49,823 nucleotides of DNA from Moorena sp. SS36440bin_2 (GTDB lineage: Bacteria; Cyanobacteriota; Cyanobacteriia; Cyanobacteriales; Coleofasciculaceae): the NCBI GenBank assembly GCA_011524395.1, contig WTKN01000295.1:18721-68543 (forward strand), read 5' to 3'. This document shows, one piece after another, positions 16,599 to 25,927 of the stretch. The translations under genes were made by a program, and so were the position numbers. Under the pieces are notes generated by a model, which made no database searches, was not told the DNA's origin, and was given only the letters and a program-made list of their open reading frames with translations. Every line of letters starts with the position of its first letter. Position 1 is the stretch's first letter.

Positions 16599-17148
16599 TT
16601 CCACCATCAGTGATGATCCGTTAATCCGAGGCTATCAGTATCTCAATGCTGTGGGTCAGCTGGCTTTAGACCCAAGTATGGTAGAGATCACTGAAAATGC
16701 TAGAGAACGCGATCGCATTTATACCTGGATTGGCAATCATATTGATGGCATTAATGGTGAACTCCAGACTTGCTTAGACGCCTGTCATAGCTGCTATCAT
16801 GATTCCCTATGCCGCCCAATGCGGATTTTGGCAACCCCTATAGGGGAAAAGTTTGGTGTTGATGGCTTTTGCAACATCTTAGCCACTCCGGCGGTGATAT
16901 TAATTGATGTCGGACGCATTGCACGGTCTGATTGGTTGAGTATTGTCGTCCATGAATATGCCCATGGTCATTTAGGTGCCCCTGGTCACGATCAGCGTTT
17001 TTTTGACGTCATTTCCCATCTCTGTTTGGGTCTGGGATTAAAACCACCACGCTGGCAGTTAGATCTGGAAACTTACTTACGGGATTGGCCTGAGTGTCAA
17101 TCCAAGACTAATCCACTGTCTTTTTGGATGGGGTATCGATGCACTTGA
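16555..17148 (+). CDS. Zincin-like putative metallopeptidase with Cys-rich segment
   Basis: 197 aa. A clear HExxH zinc motif, HEYAHGHLGAPGHDQRF (His-133, Glu-134, His-137, possible third ligand His-145), follows a hydrophobic stretch (WLSIVV). The HExxH-GH-F pattern recalls SprT/WLM/YgjP-type peptidases. Before it lies a Cys cluster, CLDACHSCYHDSLC (C-x3-C-x2-C-x5-C), perhaps a second metal site. No signal peptide, so cytoplasmic. Translation overlaps the CpcS-like lyase gene by 44 bp in another frame, implying coupled expression. It may process or remove phycobiliprotein or lyase products; this is inference from position. I do not know a named family member. Confidence 0.8.
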   Translation: MSWHRKSIIQSWAGDSTISDDPLIRGYQYLNAVGQLALDPSMVEITENARERDRIYTWIGNHIDGINGELQTCLDACHSCYHDSLCRPMRILATPIGEKFGVDGFCNILATPAVILIDVGRIARSDWLSIVVHEYAHGHLGAPGHDQRFFDVISHLCLGLGLKPPRWQLDLETYLRDWPECQSKTNPLSFWMGYRCT

Positions 17149-17517
17149 GCGATAGGCTATGGTCTAATTCTTTGGTCTAATTCTTTCGGCCTATATTAAT
17201 AAATATTAAAAAATATTGCTTTGAGTAACGTTTTAATTAATCAAAATTAATAACCTATTAGTGATTAAGGTGATTAAGTTAAAGGAGAAGACTCAGAGTA
17301 ATCACACAGATTAATCACAACAGCAAGAAGAGGGTTAGTTGATTAACCCATAACTATTGACAATTGACGATTGACGATTAACTGCTGTCCCCCCTATCAG
17401 TAGTCGCTTTAGAGATTAGGATATCGATAAAATATATTTTTTTTATAGACTGACACAGGATTCATTATATATTTGATTAAGGTTTGTAAGATTTTCTAAG
17501 AATACGGAGATAAAAAC
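17149..17517. promoter_or_regulatory. cpcG upstream region
   Basis: 369 bp without a gene. Contains a short heptamer array based on ATTGACG (about 17356-17383) and an AT-rich stretch (17420-17475) that should hold the cpcG promoter. GGAG at about 17506 serves as the cpcG ribosome binding site. Confidence 0.45.
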
Positions 17518-18300
17518 GTGGCTATTCCTTTACTAGGCTACGCCCCTGTGACGCAGAATGCGCGCATAGATGGGTATGAGATACCAGGAGAAGAGCAACC
17601 CAGAATTTATTCCACTGAAAACTTGCTCTCCCCCGGAGACATGGATGCCCTAATCGAGGCAGGATACCGTCAGATTTTCTTCCATGCCTTTGCTTCGGAT
17701 CGTGAACCGTTCCTGGAGTCCCAACTCCGCTTCGGTCAGATCACAGTGCGGGACTTCATTCGTGGGTTGTTGCTTTCTGAAACCTTCAAGACCAGCTTCT
17801 ATGACAAAAACAGCAACTATCGCGTTGTAGAGCAGTGCGTGCAGCGGGTGCTTGGACGTGATATCTATGGCGAAAAGGAAAAATTGGCCTGGTCAATTAT
17901 AATTGCCACAAAGGGTATCCAAGGCTTCGTCGATCAACTGCTCGACAGCGAGGAGTACATGGAGAATTTTGGGTACAACACCGTCCCCTATCAACGGCGT
18001 CGAGTGCTTCCGGGTCGCCCTCAGGGTGAAACACCATTCAACATCAAATCTCCACGTTACAACGAATACTACCGTGCAGTACTGGGCTTCCCACAAATCA
18101 TTTGGCAGAACCAGGTGCGCAGTTACGTGCCACAAGACAAGAAGGCCAAAGAAGGGGATCCATCTTTGTATATGGGCATGGCACGGGAGCTGTCTCCCCA
18201 AGGCAACCCGATCCCACGAGTGTCAGCTACAAACATCGACTACGAATCCTTAGTGCCATATCGGGCTCAGAACAAGGAACTAGCTGAAGCGAAGTCGTAG
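17518..18300 (+). CDS. cpcG: Phycobilisome rod-core linker CpcG
   Basis: 260 aa from a GTG start with GGAG 8-9 nt upstream. The N-terminus [14 protein letters not shown] matches CpcG proteins, and the PBS linker domain spans about 30-185 ([66 protein letters not shown]). The C-terminal region is soluble and Pro-rich with no hydrophobic helix, so it is the core-attaching CpcG type and not the membrane-anchored CpcL type. It connects phycocyanin rods to the allophycocyanin core. Its 3' end overlaps the convergent rluD-like gene by 21 bp. Confidence 0.95.
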   Translation: MAIPLLGYAPVTQNARIDGYEIPGEEQPRIYSTENLLSPGDMDALIEAGYRQIFFHAFASDREPFLESQLRFGQITVRDFIRGLLLSETFKTSFYDKNSNYRVVEQCVQRVLGRDIYGEKEKLAWSIIIATKGIQGFVDQLLDSEEYMENFGYNTVPYQRRRVLPGRPQGETPFNIKSPRYNEYYRAVLGFPQIIWQNQVRSYVPQDKKAKEGDPSLYMGMARELSPQGNPIPRVSATNIDYESLVPYRAQNKELAEAKS

Positions 18301-19242
18301 CACCTCTAAGAGTTTGATAAAAGCTAGGGGGGGAGGGGCAACAAACTCAATCAACTCCCCAAAAACGGGATGCTGTAGTTGTAGTCGCCAAGCGTGAAGT
18401 GCTTGACCCGGTAGATTAACCCCGACAGAACGACCACTGCTATAAACGGGATCTCCAACAATAGGATTACCAATATAGCTACTGTGGACACGAATTTGGT
18501 GGGTGCGACCAGTTTCTAATTGGAAATGAATCAGGGTATAGTTGCCCAGTCGTTCTCGGACTTGCCAATGGGTAATAGCTGGGCGTCCCCCCTTTTCTAC
18601 TGGCACGACAGCCATTTTCTTGCGGTCTACAGGATGCCGTGCAATTGGTTGGTTAATGGTGCCAGACTGAGCAGAGGGAGCACCATAGACTACACCTAAA
18701 TATTGTCTTTGAGCAGTTTTGGCTTGGAGTTGGGCTTGTAGATGTCCATGAGCCTGGTCAGTTTTTGCGATCGCAATTGCACCAGTTGTATCCTTATCTA
18801 AGCGGTGGACAATGCCTGGACGCTGAACACCACCAATACCTGTCAGTTTAGGGCAGTGGGCTAAAAGGGCATTGACAAGAGTACCACTTTCATGACCAGG
18901 TGCGGGATGAACTACCAAACCAGCCGGTTTATTGATAATAATCAGAACGTCATCTTCATAAAGAATGTCTAAGGGGATGACTTCCGGTTGTAATTCCAGA
19001 GGTTTGGGGTCAGGAATGGTGAGGGAGATGCGATCCCCTAGCTGAACTTTAGCTTTTTTTGAGATGCACACGTGATCATTAACTTGCACGTTCCCTTGTT
19101 CAATCAGCTTCTGGATACGAGAGCGAGACAAGTCAGGTGTTTGTTGGGCAATATAGCTGTCAAGGCGATAACTGGGAGTGGAACCAGTAGACTTGCTACT
19201 TTCCTGAACTTGCAAGAATTTGATAGAAAGCTGAGGGGTCAT
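18280..19242 (-). CDS. RluD-family 23S rRNA pseudouridine synthase
   Basis: 320 aa from the Met at 19242 (an extra 18 upstream codons are open but come from a repeat-like GATTGTC tract). S4 RNA-binding domain about residues 25-85 ([20 protein letters not shown]). Catalytic domain about 95-310 with the HRLDKDTTG motif (catalytic Asp about 148), [12 protein letters not shown] and GDPVYSSG. It isomerises uridines in 23S rRNA helix 69 or a related site. Tail-to-tail overlap with cpcG. Close to rluD, but assignment among RluA/C/D by eye is uncertain. Confidence 0.93.
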   Translation of the reverse strand: MTPQLSIKFLQVQESSKSTGSTPSYRLDSYIAQQTPDLSRSRIQKLIEQGNVQVNDHVCISKKAKVQLGDRISLTIPDPKPLELQPEVIPLDILYEDDVLIIINKPAGLVVHPAPGHESGTLVNALLAHCPKLTGIGGVQRPGIVHRLDKDTTGAIAIAKTDQAHGHLQAQLQAKTAQRQYLGVVYGAPSAQSGTINQPIARHPVDRKKMAVVPVEKGGRPAITHWQVRERLGNYTLIHFQLETGRTHQIRVHSSYIGNPIVGDPVYSSGRSVGVNLPGQALHAWRLQLQHPVFGELIEFVAPPPLAFIKLLEVLRLRFS

Positions 19243-19383
19243 TGTTGATCGTTGATTGTCAACCGAACTGAGAATTAGGAATACAGAAGACTTCAATTAT
19301 GTATTAATTATCAATAATTAACAGTTTACAATTAACCAAAAGTGTTCAACCATTTTAGAAGTGATTAACCGAATTTAATCGTA

Positions 19384-22176
19384 TTAATTATTTTGGTTAG
19401 TAGCAAAGTGCAGCGGTAGGGTAACAGTAAATGTCGTTCCGACCCCAACTTCACTGTTTACAACAATTTTAGCATCGTGCAAGTCTAAACATTTTTTGAC
19501 AATTGCTAAACCCAGTCCAGTCCCAGGGATACTGCCAACATTACTTGCTCTTTCAAAGGACTCAAATAGTTTTTCTTGGTCTTTGATAGGAATGCCAATC
19601 CCGTGATCTTGAACCTGGATTACTGCTGCCGAAGAATTGCAATTGAGTTCAAATTTGATCGTACCTCCTTCTGGAGAATATTTAATCGCATTTAAAAGCA
19701 AATTGTTAACAACATGACTCAACAGTCTTTCATCGATTAGGGCATCTTGACAGCTACCATGACTAATGAACATCACGTTATGCTTAGAACCCAGGTTAAT
19801 TTTGATATTTTCGAGTATGTCCTGACACAAAGCAACTAAATCTATCGGTTCTGGCTCAAACTTGAGTTTTCCGGCATCGGCTTTCCCAATCGTTAGAACA
19901 TCATCCAAAAGTTGAGTCATCCGGAGCACAGCATGCTGAATCTTATCATGGTGCTTCAGTTTTTTCTCAGGGGACAATTTTTCCTCATAGCGTTGCAGCA
20001 TTTGAGCAGAAGATTGAATGGTAGTCAGTGGCGTGCGAAACTCGTGAGAAACTAATGAAACGAAACCTGAGCGGAGTTGACCCAGTTCTTTTTCCTTAGC
20101 CAATGCATTAAGAATATCTGCTTCTGCTTGCTTGAGTTCAGTGATATCCCTTCCCACTGCCTGGCATTCAATAAACTGGCCATTTTCATCAAACATAGCT
20201 CGATCACTCCACTGCTGCCAGCGAATTTCTCCAGAGTCGAGAAGAACTCGGTGTTCGTAAGTGTTGATCGGATTTTCTACAGAAAGAGAACGGAAGTTCC
20301 GGGTAACAATGTCTTCGTCTTCCGGAGGCATTTTTGGCAAAAATACTTTCCCTACTAATTGAGAGCGGTCTTTGTCAAAATAGCGGCAGTAAGCATCATT
20401 AACAAACGTTAAGGTGCCATCAAGTTTCAAGCGACAGATCAGTTCAGTTTGATCTTCAATGATGGCACGAAATCGTTCTTCACTGTGTCGCACTGCCTCC
20501 TCTGCCTGCTTGCGTTCTGTAATGTCTTCAACCATGCTCAAAATACACAGAATTTCTCCTGCTTTATCTCGCATAGCCATCATCGTTAAATTACCCCAGA
20601 GGGTATGTTGATTCTTTTTGAGGTAACGTATCTCTAACTTAAAACTATCAATTTCTCCTTGTATGACCTGCCTAATATAAGGCTTGGCTTTTTCTAGGTC
20701 TTCAGGATGAGTAATTGTCAAACCATTGAGAGTCATGAGTTCAGACTTGGTGTATCCCAGCATTTCATAAAAAGCCCGATTCACCTGAATAAACTGATAA
20801 TCCAAATCTGACAGTGACATTCCAATAGGTGCTTCATCAAACACCCGTCGAAATTTTGCTTCTTTCTGGTCTAACGCGGCTTCTGTATTTAGTCTCAATT
20901 GCTGATAAGCTTGCCGTAGTTCTACCTCTGCCTGCTTGCGCTGGGTAGTATCTTGGATAATCCCGATAACTTGATAAATATTTCCTTGCTCATCTAGCAG
21001 GGGAATATAGGTAGCTAGGACAGTGAGTTCACCAACCTCTGGCAAAGTCAAAGTCAGTTCTTCCACTTGTGGCATCCGGGTTTCCACAGCCTTTTGTAGC
21101 AGTTTCACATAGATATCCTTAAATACAGGAGGATAGATTTCTTCGTCAGTGTGACCCAGTAGTGGTGAATCAGCCACTCCAGTTAGCCTAACCCCTTGTT
21201 GATTGATAAACTGGAGCCGCCGCTGGGCATCATAGATCATAAATGTACCGGGATAATTATCCACTGCTAGGCGAAATCGTTTTTCGCTCAGGCGTAATGC
21301 CTCTTCTGCTTGTTTGCGCTCCGTGATGTCAACAATTAACCCCAGCAGACGATTGAAATTACCTGAACTATCTAGGTAAAACTGTCCTTTATTCTCAACG
21401 GTGATGTATCTGCCATCCTTCTTACGGATTCGATACTCAATATCAAAAGGCTCTTTAGTGAAAATTACCCGTTCAATGGTGTGTCGGTATCGTTCTAAAT
21501 CATCAGGATAAATTAATTCATCCCACCCTTGCCCAGTGTTGGTGAGTTCTCCTGGGTAATAACCCAATACTTGTTCAATATTGTGACCCCAAATCAAGTC
21601 ATTGGTCTGGGTATTCCATTCGTAGAGCAGATGACCACTAATTTGACTAACCGCTTCATAGCGATAAACCCATTCCCTTAATAGAGCAAAGTCACTTTTG
21701 AAGTTTTGCTGATCTAGATTTAGATTTTCAAAGCCTTTACTGCCTTTATAGGAGCCAGTAGAGTTACCATAGTCGAATCCCGATTCTAGCTGTTTAATAC
21801 TAGTGATATCTTTAACAACAGCATAGATAAGACCTTGTTCATCCTGTGAAATTCTCCAAGCGAGCCAACGCAAGCTACGATCTTTGTGGTAGAATCTACT
21901 GCGGTATTCGACTAGTTTTCCTTGACCACAATCACGAAGGGCATTGAGAGTAAATGCCCGATCTTCTGGATAAATCCACTCAATCCAAGGTCGCGATCGC
22001 AATTCGGAGCAAGTCCAACCTAGAACCTTTTCCCAAGCCGGATTAAGTTGTTGAAAATATCCGTTTTGACCAAAGGTGCATAATAGATCAAGTGATAAAG
22101 AAAACAAGATCTTTATGGCGGACTCTGCCTCTGCCATTGTTTCAGTACTTTTTATGTGAGACTGAGTGGTGTTCAT
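19384..22176 (-). CDS. Multi-PAS sensor histidine kinase
   Basis: 930 aa, no transmembrane segment, so a cytoplasmic sensor. About five PAS/PAC modules: 25-130 (LLCTFGQNGYFQQLNPAWE), 165-295, 300-425, 440-560 (APIGMSLSDLDYQFIQVNRA), 565-690; most end in a DIT-x-x-KQAE PAC signature. HisKA about 700-770 with the phospho-acceptor His in SLVSHEFRTPL. HATPase about 810-925 with N box (NNLLLNAIKYSPEGG), G1 (DHGIGIP) and G2 (GTGLGLAIVKK). All key residues are present. No response regulator lies adjacent, so the partner is unknown. Confidence 0.95.
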   Translation of the reverse strand: MNTTQSHIKSTETMAEAESAIKILFSLSLDLLCTFGQNGYFQQLNPAWEKVLGWTCSELRSRPWIEWIYPEDRAFTLNALRDCGQGKLVEYRSRFYHKDRSLRWLAWRISQDEQGLIYAVVKDITSIKQLESGFDYGNSTGSYKGSKGFENLNLDQQNFKSDFALLREWVYRYEAVSQISGHLLYEWNTQTNDLIWGHNIEQVLGYYPGELTNTGQGWDELIYPDDLERYRHTIERVIFTKEPFDIEYRIRKKDGRYITVENKGQFYLDSSGNFNRLLGLIVDITERKQAEEALRLSEKRFRLAVDNYPGTFMIYDAQRRLQFINQQGVRLTGVADSPLLGHTDEEIYPPVFKDIYVKLLQKAVETRMPQVEELTLTLPEVGELTVLATYIPLLDEQGNIYQVIGIIQDTTQRKQAEVELRQAYQQLRLNTEAALDQKEAKFRRVFDEAPIGMSLSDLDYQFIQVNRAFYEMLGYTKSELMTLNGLTITHPEDLEKAKPYIRQVIQGEIDSFKLEIRYLKKNQHTLWGNLTMMAMRDKAGEILCILSMVEDITERKQAEEAVRHSEERFRAIIEDQTELICRLKLDGTLTFVNDAYCRYFDKDRSQLVGKVFLPKMPPEDEDIVTRNFRSLSVENPINTYEHRVLLDSGEIRWQQWSDRAMFDENGQFIECQAVGRDITELKQAEADILNALAKEKELGQLRSGFVSLVSHEFRTPLTTIQSSAQMLQRYEEKLSPEKKLKHHDKIQHAVLRMTQLLDDVLTIGKADAGKLKFEPEPIDLVALCQDILENIKINLGSKHNVMFISHGSCQDALIDERLLSHVVNNLLLNAIKYSPEGGTIKFELNCNSSAAVIQVQDHGIGIPIKDQEKLFESFERASNVGSIPGTGLGLAIVKKCLDLHDAKIVVNSEVGVGTTFTVTLPLHFATNQNN

Positions 22177-22483
22177 TGCTGGGCTCGATCCGTCAGAAAT
22201 TCTACAGATAAGCTAGGGATACATATACCCACAGTCTTCCCTCAATAATCAGTATAATCACAAGATCATCAGCAGGAATATTTTAGAAAGCTCAGAAGAT
22301 TTCTCTGAGTAAAGGAAATTGCGAGGACATTTTGTGGTAATATTTGTTAGTCTTTTGCCCTGAAGCCCTGCTGAGAGCTTTATAGCAACCCTGATTAGCA
22401 TGTTATCTTCGAGCAGTACGGTGGTAAATAACTGTGCTAGATAACTGTGCTAGATAACTGTGCTAGATAACTGTGCTAGGTGA
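22177..22483. repeat. Gap with 13-bp tandem repeat
   Basis: Four perfect head-to-tail copies of ATAACTGTGCTAG at 22428-22479, close to the 3' end of the NlpC/P60 gene. No gene seen in the remaining 250 bp, which must hold the histidine kinase promoter. Confidence 0.85.
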
Positions 22484-23173
22484 CTAGGGCTGATAACTTT
22501 TCACAACTCGCCCAGCTCCGTAGCGCTGTCGGTAATAATACTTTGTTATCTCATCCCCTTGTTCTGAAAGCTGGTCAATTGCAATCCCATTTCGACCATG
22601 ATCAATACCCGAACTATGAATGTAATCACCATCACCTAGATACAATCCTACATGGTTAACTTTTTGACCGGTAGCGAAAAAGACCAAATCCCCTGGTTGT
22701 AGTTGCTCCATTCTAATGGTTTGGGTGAAAGCTGCTTGCTGATAGGAATCTCTGGGTAACCAAATCCCCGATGCCGCAAACGCTGCTTGCATCAACCCTG
22801 AACAGTCATAGTTGGGAGCTACTGTACCCCCCCAAAGGTAGTAGGGATTTTGATCCATTGCTGCTTTAGTAAACCCAATCACCGCTTTTATTCGTGTTTG
22901 AATTTGAGCTGGAGACAGAGAAATGGGGCGATAAGGAGTCTTAGCTATCTCCAGTAGAGCCAAATCCGACACAGGCAACCAACCAGAATAGTTATCTTCG
23001 CACAGACTTACTTCTAAGACATTACCGACAGGCGGGACAGACTTCACCCGCAAGTGCCTTCCTTTAGCTGCTTGCGTTGTCAAACGCTTACAGTTGGGTG
23101 AATCGTAGAGGTTGAGATTAGCACGACAGTAGTATTCCAAATCATTGGCTCGTAATTGCTCAAGCAAAACCAT
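22484..23173 (-). CDS. NlpC/P60 cysteine peptidase with SH3-like domain (peptidoglycan hydrolase)
   Basis: 229 aa. N-terminal SH3b-like domain about 10-85 (YCRANLNLYDSPNCKRL, GNVLEVSLCEDNYSGWLPVSDL). NlpC/P60 domain about 95-225 with catalytic Cys in YDCSGLMQAAF (about 123), His in NHVGLYLG (about 174) and a third polar residue His in YIHSSG (about 186). Related enzymes cleave gamma-D-Glu-diamino acid bonds in stem peptides. No obvious signal peptide, which is also seen in cyanobacterial homologues thought to act in cell-wall peptide recycling or to use other export. Confidence 0.93.
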   Translation of the reverse strand: MVLLEQLRANDLEYYCRANLNLYDSPNCKRLTTQAAKGRHLRVKSVPPVGNVLEVSLCEDNYSGWLPVSDLALLEIAKTPYRPISLSPAQIQTRIKAVIGFTKAAMDQNPYYLWGGTVAPNYDCSGLMQAAFAASGIWLPRDSYQQAAFTQTIRMEQLQPGDLVFFATGQKVNHVGLYLGDGDYIHSSGIDHGRNGIAIDQLSEQGDEITKYYYRQRYGAGRVVKSYQP

Positions 23174-23575
23174 AGTATAGGAAGGCAGAACTTACACTCA
23201 GATTATGATCTTTTTCTAGAAGGATGAACAACTAAGAAGATGAAGCAGTGAAATCAACCGTTGCCCGTTGACCAACCTTTCCCTGACTGCCTCATGATCA
23301 AGTTACTCTGATCGAGCGGCTCCGTATCTGTTATGGGAGTTACTGTGCTCGAAAGGTGCGACCGCCGCCACGGGAATTTAATTCTTAATGCGCAAAGCGA
23401 ACCTAAGCTGTTATAGTCAACTTTGGCATAGATGCATCCATGCCTATTGCCTTGCGAATAGGGCTATACAGAGATTTTACTCGAAGATCCAACACTGAAA
23501 GCCCCGTCACAAAGCGAGGGTGTATGGTCAGTGAATAGCGACTAAAGTCGCCTAGAAAAAATCTTGGAATTGGTG

Positions 23576-23604
23576 TTGACTATTATCTAGCGCCATAGTA
23601 TACT
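23576..23604 (+). promoter_or_regulatory. Consensus sigma-70-type promoter with no gene downstream
   Basis: TTGACT at 23576-23581, a 17-bp spacer, and TATACT at 23599-23604. It faces the structured stretch at 23610-23760 and is preceded by the small perfect hairpin GCGACT-AA-AGTCGC (about 23538-23551). Confidence 0.7.
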
Positions 23605-23610
23605 GAAGGT

Positions 23611-23820
23611 ATGAGTACAGGCTGAGAAACCGCAGGCTGAGCCGGGAGAGAGACCCGTAACTTACTGACCTCAAAGCAGTAATGCTCGGAGGGCTTGAAG
23701 TTACCGTAAGACAGGCTCGCCAATGAGCGTCGGCAGGTTATGCAGCATAGGGAAAAGGTTTTGTAGTAAGGCGACCCTCTACTAAGGTTTAGTCTCCGGG
23801 GGGAGACCACGGCAGTCGCT
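23611..23820 (+). ncRNA. Candidate structured non-coding RNA
   Basis: Starts just downstream of a consensus promoter and shows several local stems: CGGG/CCCG (23643-23646, 23654-23657); GTAACTT/AAGTTAC (23657-23663, 23698-23704) enclosing ACTG/CAGT; GCTC/GAGC (23715-23728); TATGC-A-GCATA (23739-23749); and GTCTCC/GGAGAC near 23792-23807. No open frame with coding character. It may be the guide-RNA part (omega RNA/HEARO-like) of a decayed IscB- or TnpB-type element, or a free-standing RNA. I could not match it to RNase P RNA, tmRNA, SRP RNA or 6S RNA. Confidence 0.4.
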
Positions 23821-23910
23821 CATGGGGGGAACCCCCGCGTGAAGGCGCTGCCTCCCCAAGACCGCGCTGCCTCCCCAAGACCGCGCTGCCTCCCCAAGAC
23901 CGCGCTGCAT
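23812..23910 (+). repeat. Palindromic repeat cluster with 19-bp tandem units
   Basis: GCAGTCGCTCATGGGGGG and GAACCCCC (23812-23836) are followed by three perfect tandem 19-bp units (GCTGCCTCCCCAAGACCGC) at 23847-23903. The same modules appear inside the glycosyltransferase gene at 26.8 kb and, diverged and inverted, at 39.41-39.46 kb. Confidence 0.92.
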
Positions 23911-24468
23911 AGCTCTGATCAGGTTTCGTCTCCGGCACGGCGAAGGTGAAAAGGAAGAAAACGGACTTTTTAAGGCACTTCCCTACAAGTAGCCAAACGC
24001 GATCGCGAGAATTGCCCGCTGGATCTACTGTGAACTGAACTGAATTCTTGGTCTTGACGGGTATTTGGTAATGGTACTGCCTAATTTTTGGCGGCGTCAA
24101 AGATTAGGACATGGTGGTGTAAGGCTGCAAGGCCGTAGGCCACGCTACGCGAACGTTGATCTCGGAATCCCCGTTCTTTCAAGACGGCGAGTGTCAAAGG
24201 TGTAGATGGGTAAGTCCTGTGTTAGTAGTGAGGTTTACGCAGGGCAAAACTAAAAGCCAAAATGAGGTTATTCTGCTCTTTGTATCTGGTAAAGTTGGTC
24301 GGATGAGTAGACTATCCTAGGATTGGGTTCAAGTTCTGGAGTAGCTGATCTCAATCTCAATGGCTAGCAGCTACAAGTTACTGACCAAGAACTATAGCTT
24401 TTAGCTTGTGGCTAACTGCTATATTTGTTACCCCTAACCAATAACCAAGTAGTTTTTGAGGAGTGAGT

Positions 24469-25581
24469 GTGAAGAGTAATTTTCCTAAGACCCTTTCGAT
24501 GCAACTGAGTATGGCAGTATTGACGATGGTCAGTTACCAGCTGTCTGCTACTGCTGAAACACCTAGCTATAATTCATCGGTAAAGCAATTTACTCAGACA
24601 GCAGTAGTTGTCAGACCTGAGCAATTAGCCGCAACTTCCAACATCACACTTGACCCTAATCGATTTAATCCGGAAACTACACAGATTCCTGAAAATATCT
24701 TCAGACCAACTAGTCTGCCATCAGAGAATCTCAATACTATCACTGACCATCAAGCTAATTCCCGTTTAGGGCAATTGGACAGGATAGGAGCAGTCGTTCG
24801 TGCCAGTAAGTCGGTAGGGTCTCCTAGTGATTTGGTCAACCCCTCCGAATTCAATCACTCAGTTGCACCAATTGCTGACTATACAGTCAGACAGAAGCAG
24901 CTACCATTAGCCAATTTAGAAACTATCCAATATCCTGCTAATCTCCCCAAACAAGAGCTAGAAGCGATCACTGAGCAATCCCAAAAACCTTATCACAATA
25001 ATCCTGTGGTAGCTCCACCGAGACCAGGGACTTTAGCGACATCTGTAGCAGCTCTAAAAATACAACTAGATCCAGCCAGCTCTCCCACGTCAGAGTCAAC
25101 CTCCTATGAAGAAGGCACCCCTGTAGCTCAAAGAAACATTGATCCTACTGGCAAGAGCCTCGGGGTTGGAAACTATGTTGGAGTTGGCGGTCATATCGGT
25201 TTTACTGATGATGGCACCAATATTGGTCGAGGTGCCTTTATGATTAACGGCAAATACGATTTATCTCCCACTTTATCAGTGCGTCCTAGCATACTAATCA
25301 ATGATGATGTTACCTTTGTGATCCCAGCCACTTACAACTTTATTTTCCAGGATGAACCGTTTGAGCCGCCTACTTACTCAGCTTTCGCTGGTGCTGGTTT
25401 GGCTATTTCTACAGGTGATGAGGACAATGTCGGTTTAATCGTTACTGGTGGTGTTGATTGGCCATTTGGACCCAATTTTGTGGCCAATGCTGCTTTAACT
25501 GGTGGAGTTTTCATTGATGGTGCCACAGATCTCGGAATTTCTTTTGGCATTGGTTATAGCTTCTCTAACTTTGATAGGTAG
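24469..25581 (+). CDS. Secreted protein with C-terminal outer-membrane-barrel-like domain
   Basis: 370 aa from the GTG at 24469. GAGGAG at 24458-24463 gives proper spacing to this codon, whereas the in-frame GTG at 24463 overlaps it. Signal peptide about 1-30 (MQLSMAVLTMVSYQLSATAE). Residues 35-215 are low-complexity, Pro/Asn/Thr-rich, with repeating Pro-x-x-Leu motifs. Residues about 225-370 alternate Gly-rich beta strands (GNYVGVGGHIGFTDDGTNI, YDLSPTLSVRPSILI, YSAFAGAGLAIS) and end in a Phe-containing strand, as in small outer-membrane barrels. Function unknown. Followed by a good terminator. Confidence 0.85.
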   Translation: MKSNFPKTLSMQLSMAVLTMVSYQLSATAETPSYNSSVKQFTQTAVVVRPEQLAATSNITLDPNRFNPETTQIPENIFRPTSLPSENLNTITDHQANSRLGQLDRIGAVVRASKSVGSPSDLVNPSEFNHSVAPIADYTVRQKQLPLANLETIQYPANLPKQELEAITEQSQKPYHNNPVVAPPRPGTLATSVAALKIQLDPASSPTSESTSYEEGTPVAQRNIDPTGKSLGVGNYVGVGGHIGFTDDGTNIGRGAFMINGKYDLSPTLSVRPSILINDDVTFVIPATYNFIFQDEPFEPPTYSAFAGAGLAISTGDEDNVGLIVTGGVDWPFGPNFVANAALTGGVFIDGATDLGISFGIGYSFSNFDR

Positions 25582-25604
25582 ACAAAGGAAAGATCTAAGC
25601 TCAT

Positions 25605-25647
25605 GAGGGATAAGATACAGTGATGATGCATCTCATCCCTCCTTTTT
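25605..25647 (+). terminator. Rho-independent terminator
   Basis: Arms GAGGGATAAGAT (25605-25616) and ATCTCATCCCTC (25630-25641), one mismatch, 13-nt loop, then TTTTT at 25643-25647. It lies 24 bp after the barrel-like gene. Confidence 0.8.
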
Positions 25648-25838
25648 AAAAGGAGCTAGGTAAATTTAATCTAATTTTCCATATCTCTTGGTGCGCGTTC
25701 CCTAGTGCTTTTTCAACGCTTGGGGTCGCACCGTTTTTAAAAAGCTCGAATTAGCAATGCTTTTCCAACCAAAGAAAGTTGGATTTTTGCCAAAAGTAGA
25801 TTTTGCGAGTTAGTTGATGAGACTAAGATGATACTCAA

Positions 25839-25927
25839 CGGAGAGGGAGGGATTCGAACCCTCGGATAGGCCTGAACCTATCAACAGATTAGCAATCTGC
25901 CGCTTTCGACCACTCAGCCACCTCTCC
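25839..25927 (-). tRNA. tRNA-Ser (GCU anticodon)
   Basis: On the minus strand the 5' arm GGAGAGG pairs with CCTCTCC at the 3' end. The anticodon loop is ATTGCTAAT, giving anticodon GCU (serine AGC/AGU codons). The long variable arm (GATAGGTTCAGGCCTATC) is typical of class II tRNA-Ser, and the T loop is GGTTCGAATCC. Discriminator base G; no CCA is encoded. 89 nt with discriminator. Confidence 0.97.

Larger units (their letters stand above)
23174..24468. other. 1.3 kb gene-poor region: promoter, structured RNA candidate, repeats, IS605-like ends
   Basis: No intact gene. At 23499-23509 lies AAAGCCCCGTC, shared with the left end of the tnpB element at 15.9 kb. At 24164-24196 a hairpin followed by GAGTGTCAA matches the right end of that element. 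Between them are a consensus promoter, several hairpins and a palindromic repeat cluster. It looks like the remains, or a non-autonomous form, of an IS605-superfamily element about 700 bp long. A GGCCAC-type repeat sits at about 24131-24153. Confidence 0.55.

Noticed and set aside
23340-23370. GGTGCGACC as a group II intron 5' end
   Set aside because: No domain V hairpin and no reverse-transcriptase frame were found downstream.
23620-23700. Resemblance to a TPP riboswitch (CTGAGA, ACCCGT, GTAATGCT pieces)
   Set aside because: The order and spacing of the conserved boxes do not fit and no thiamin gene follows.
23583-24100. Open frames on the minus strand through the structured region
   Set aside because: Composition follows the repeat units (Gly/Arg/Pro runs), they overlap promoter and hairpins, and no family is recognisable.
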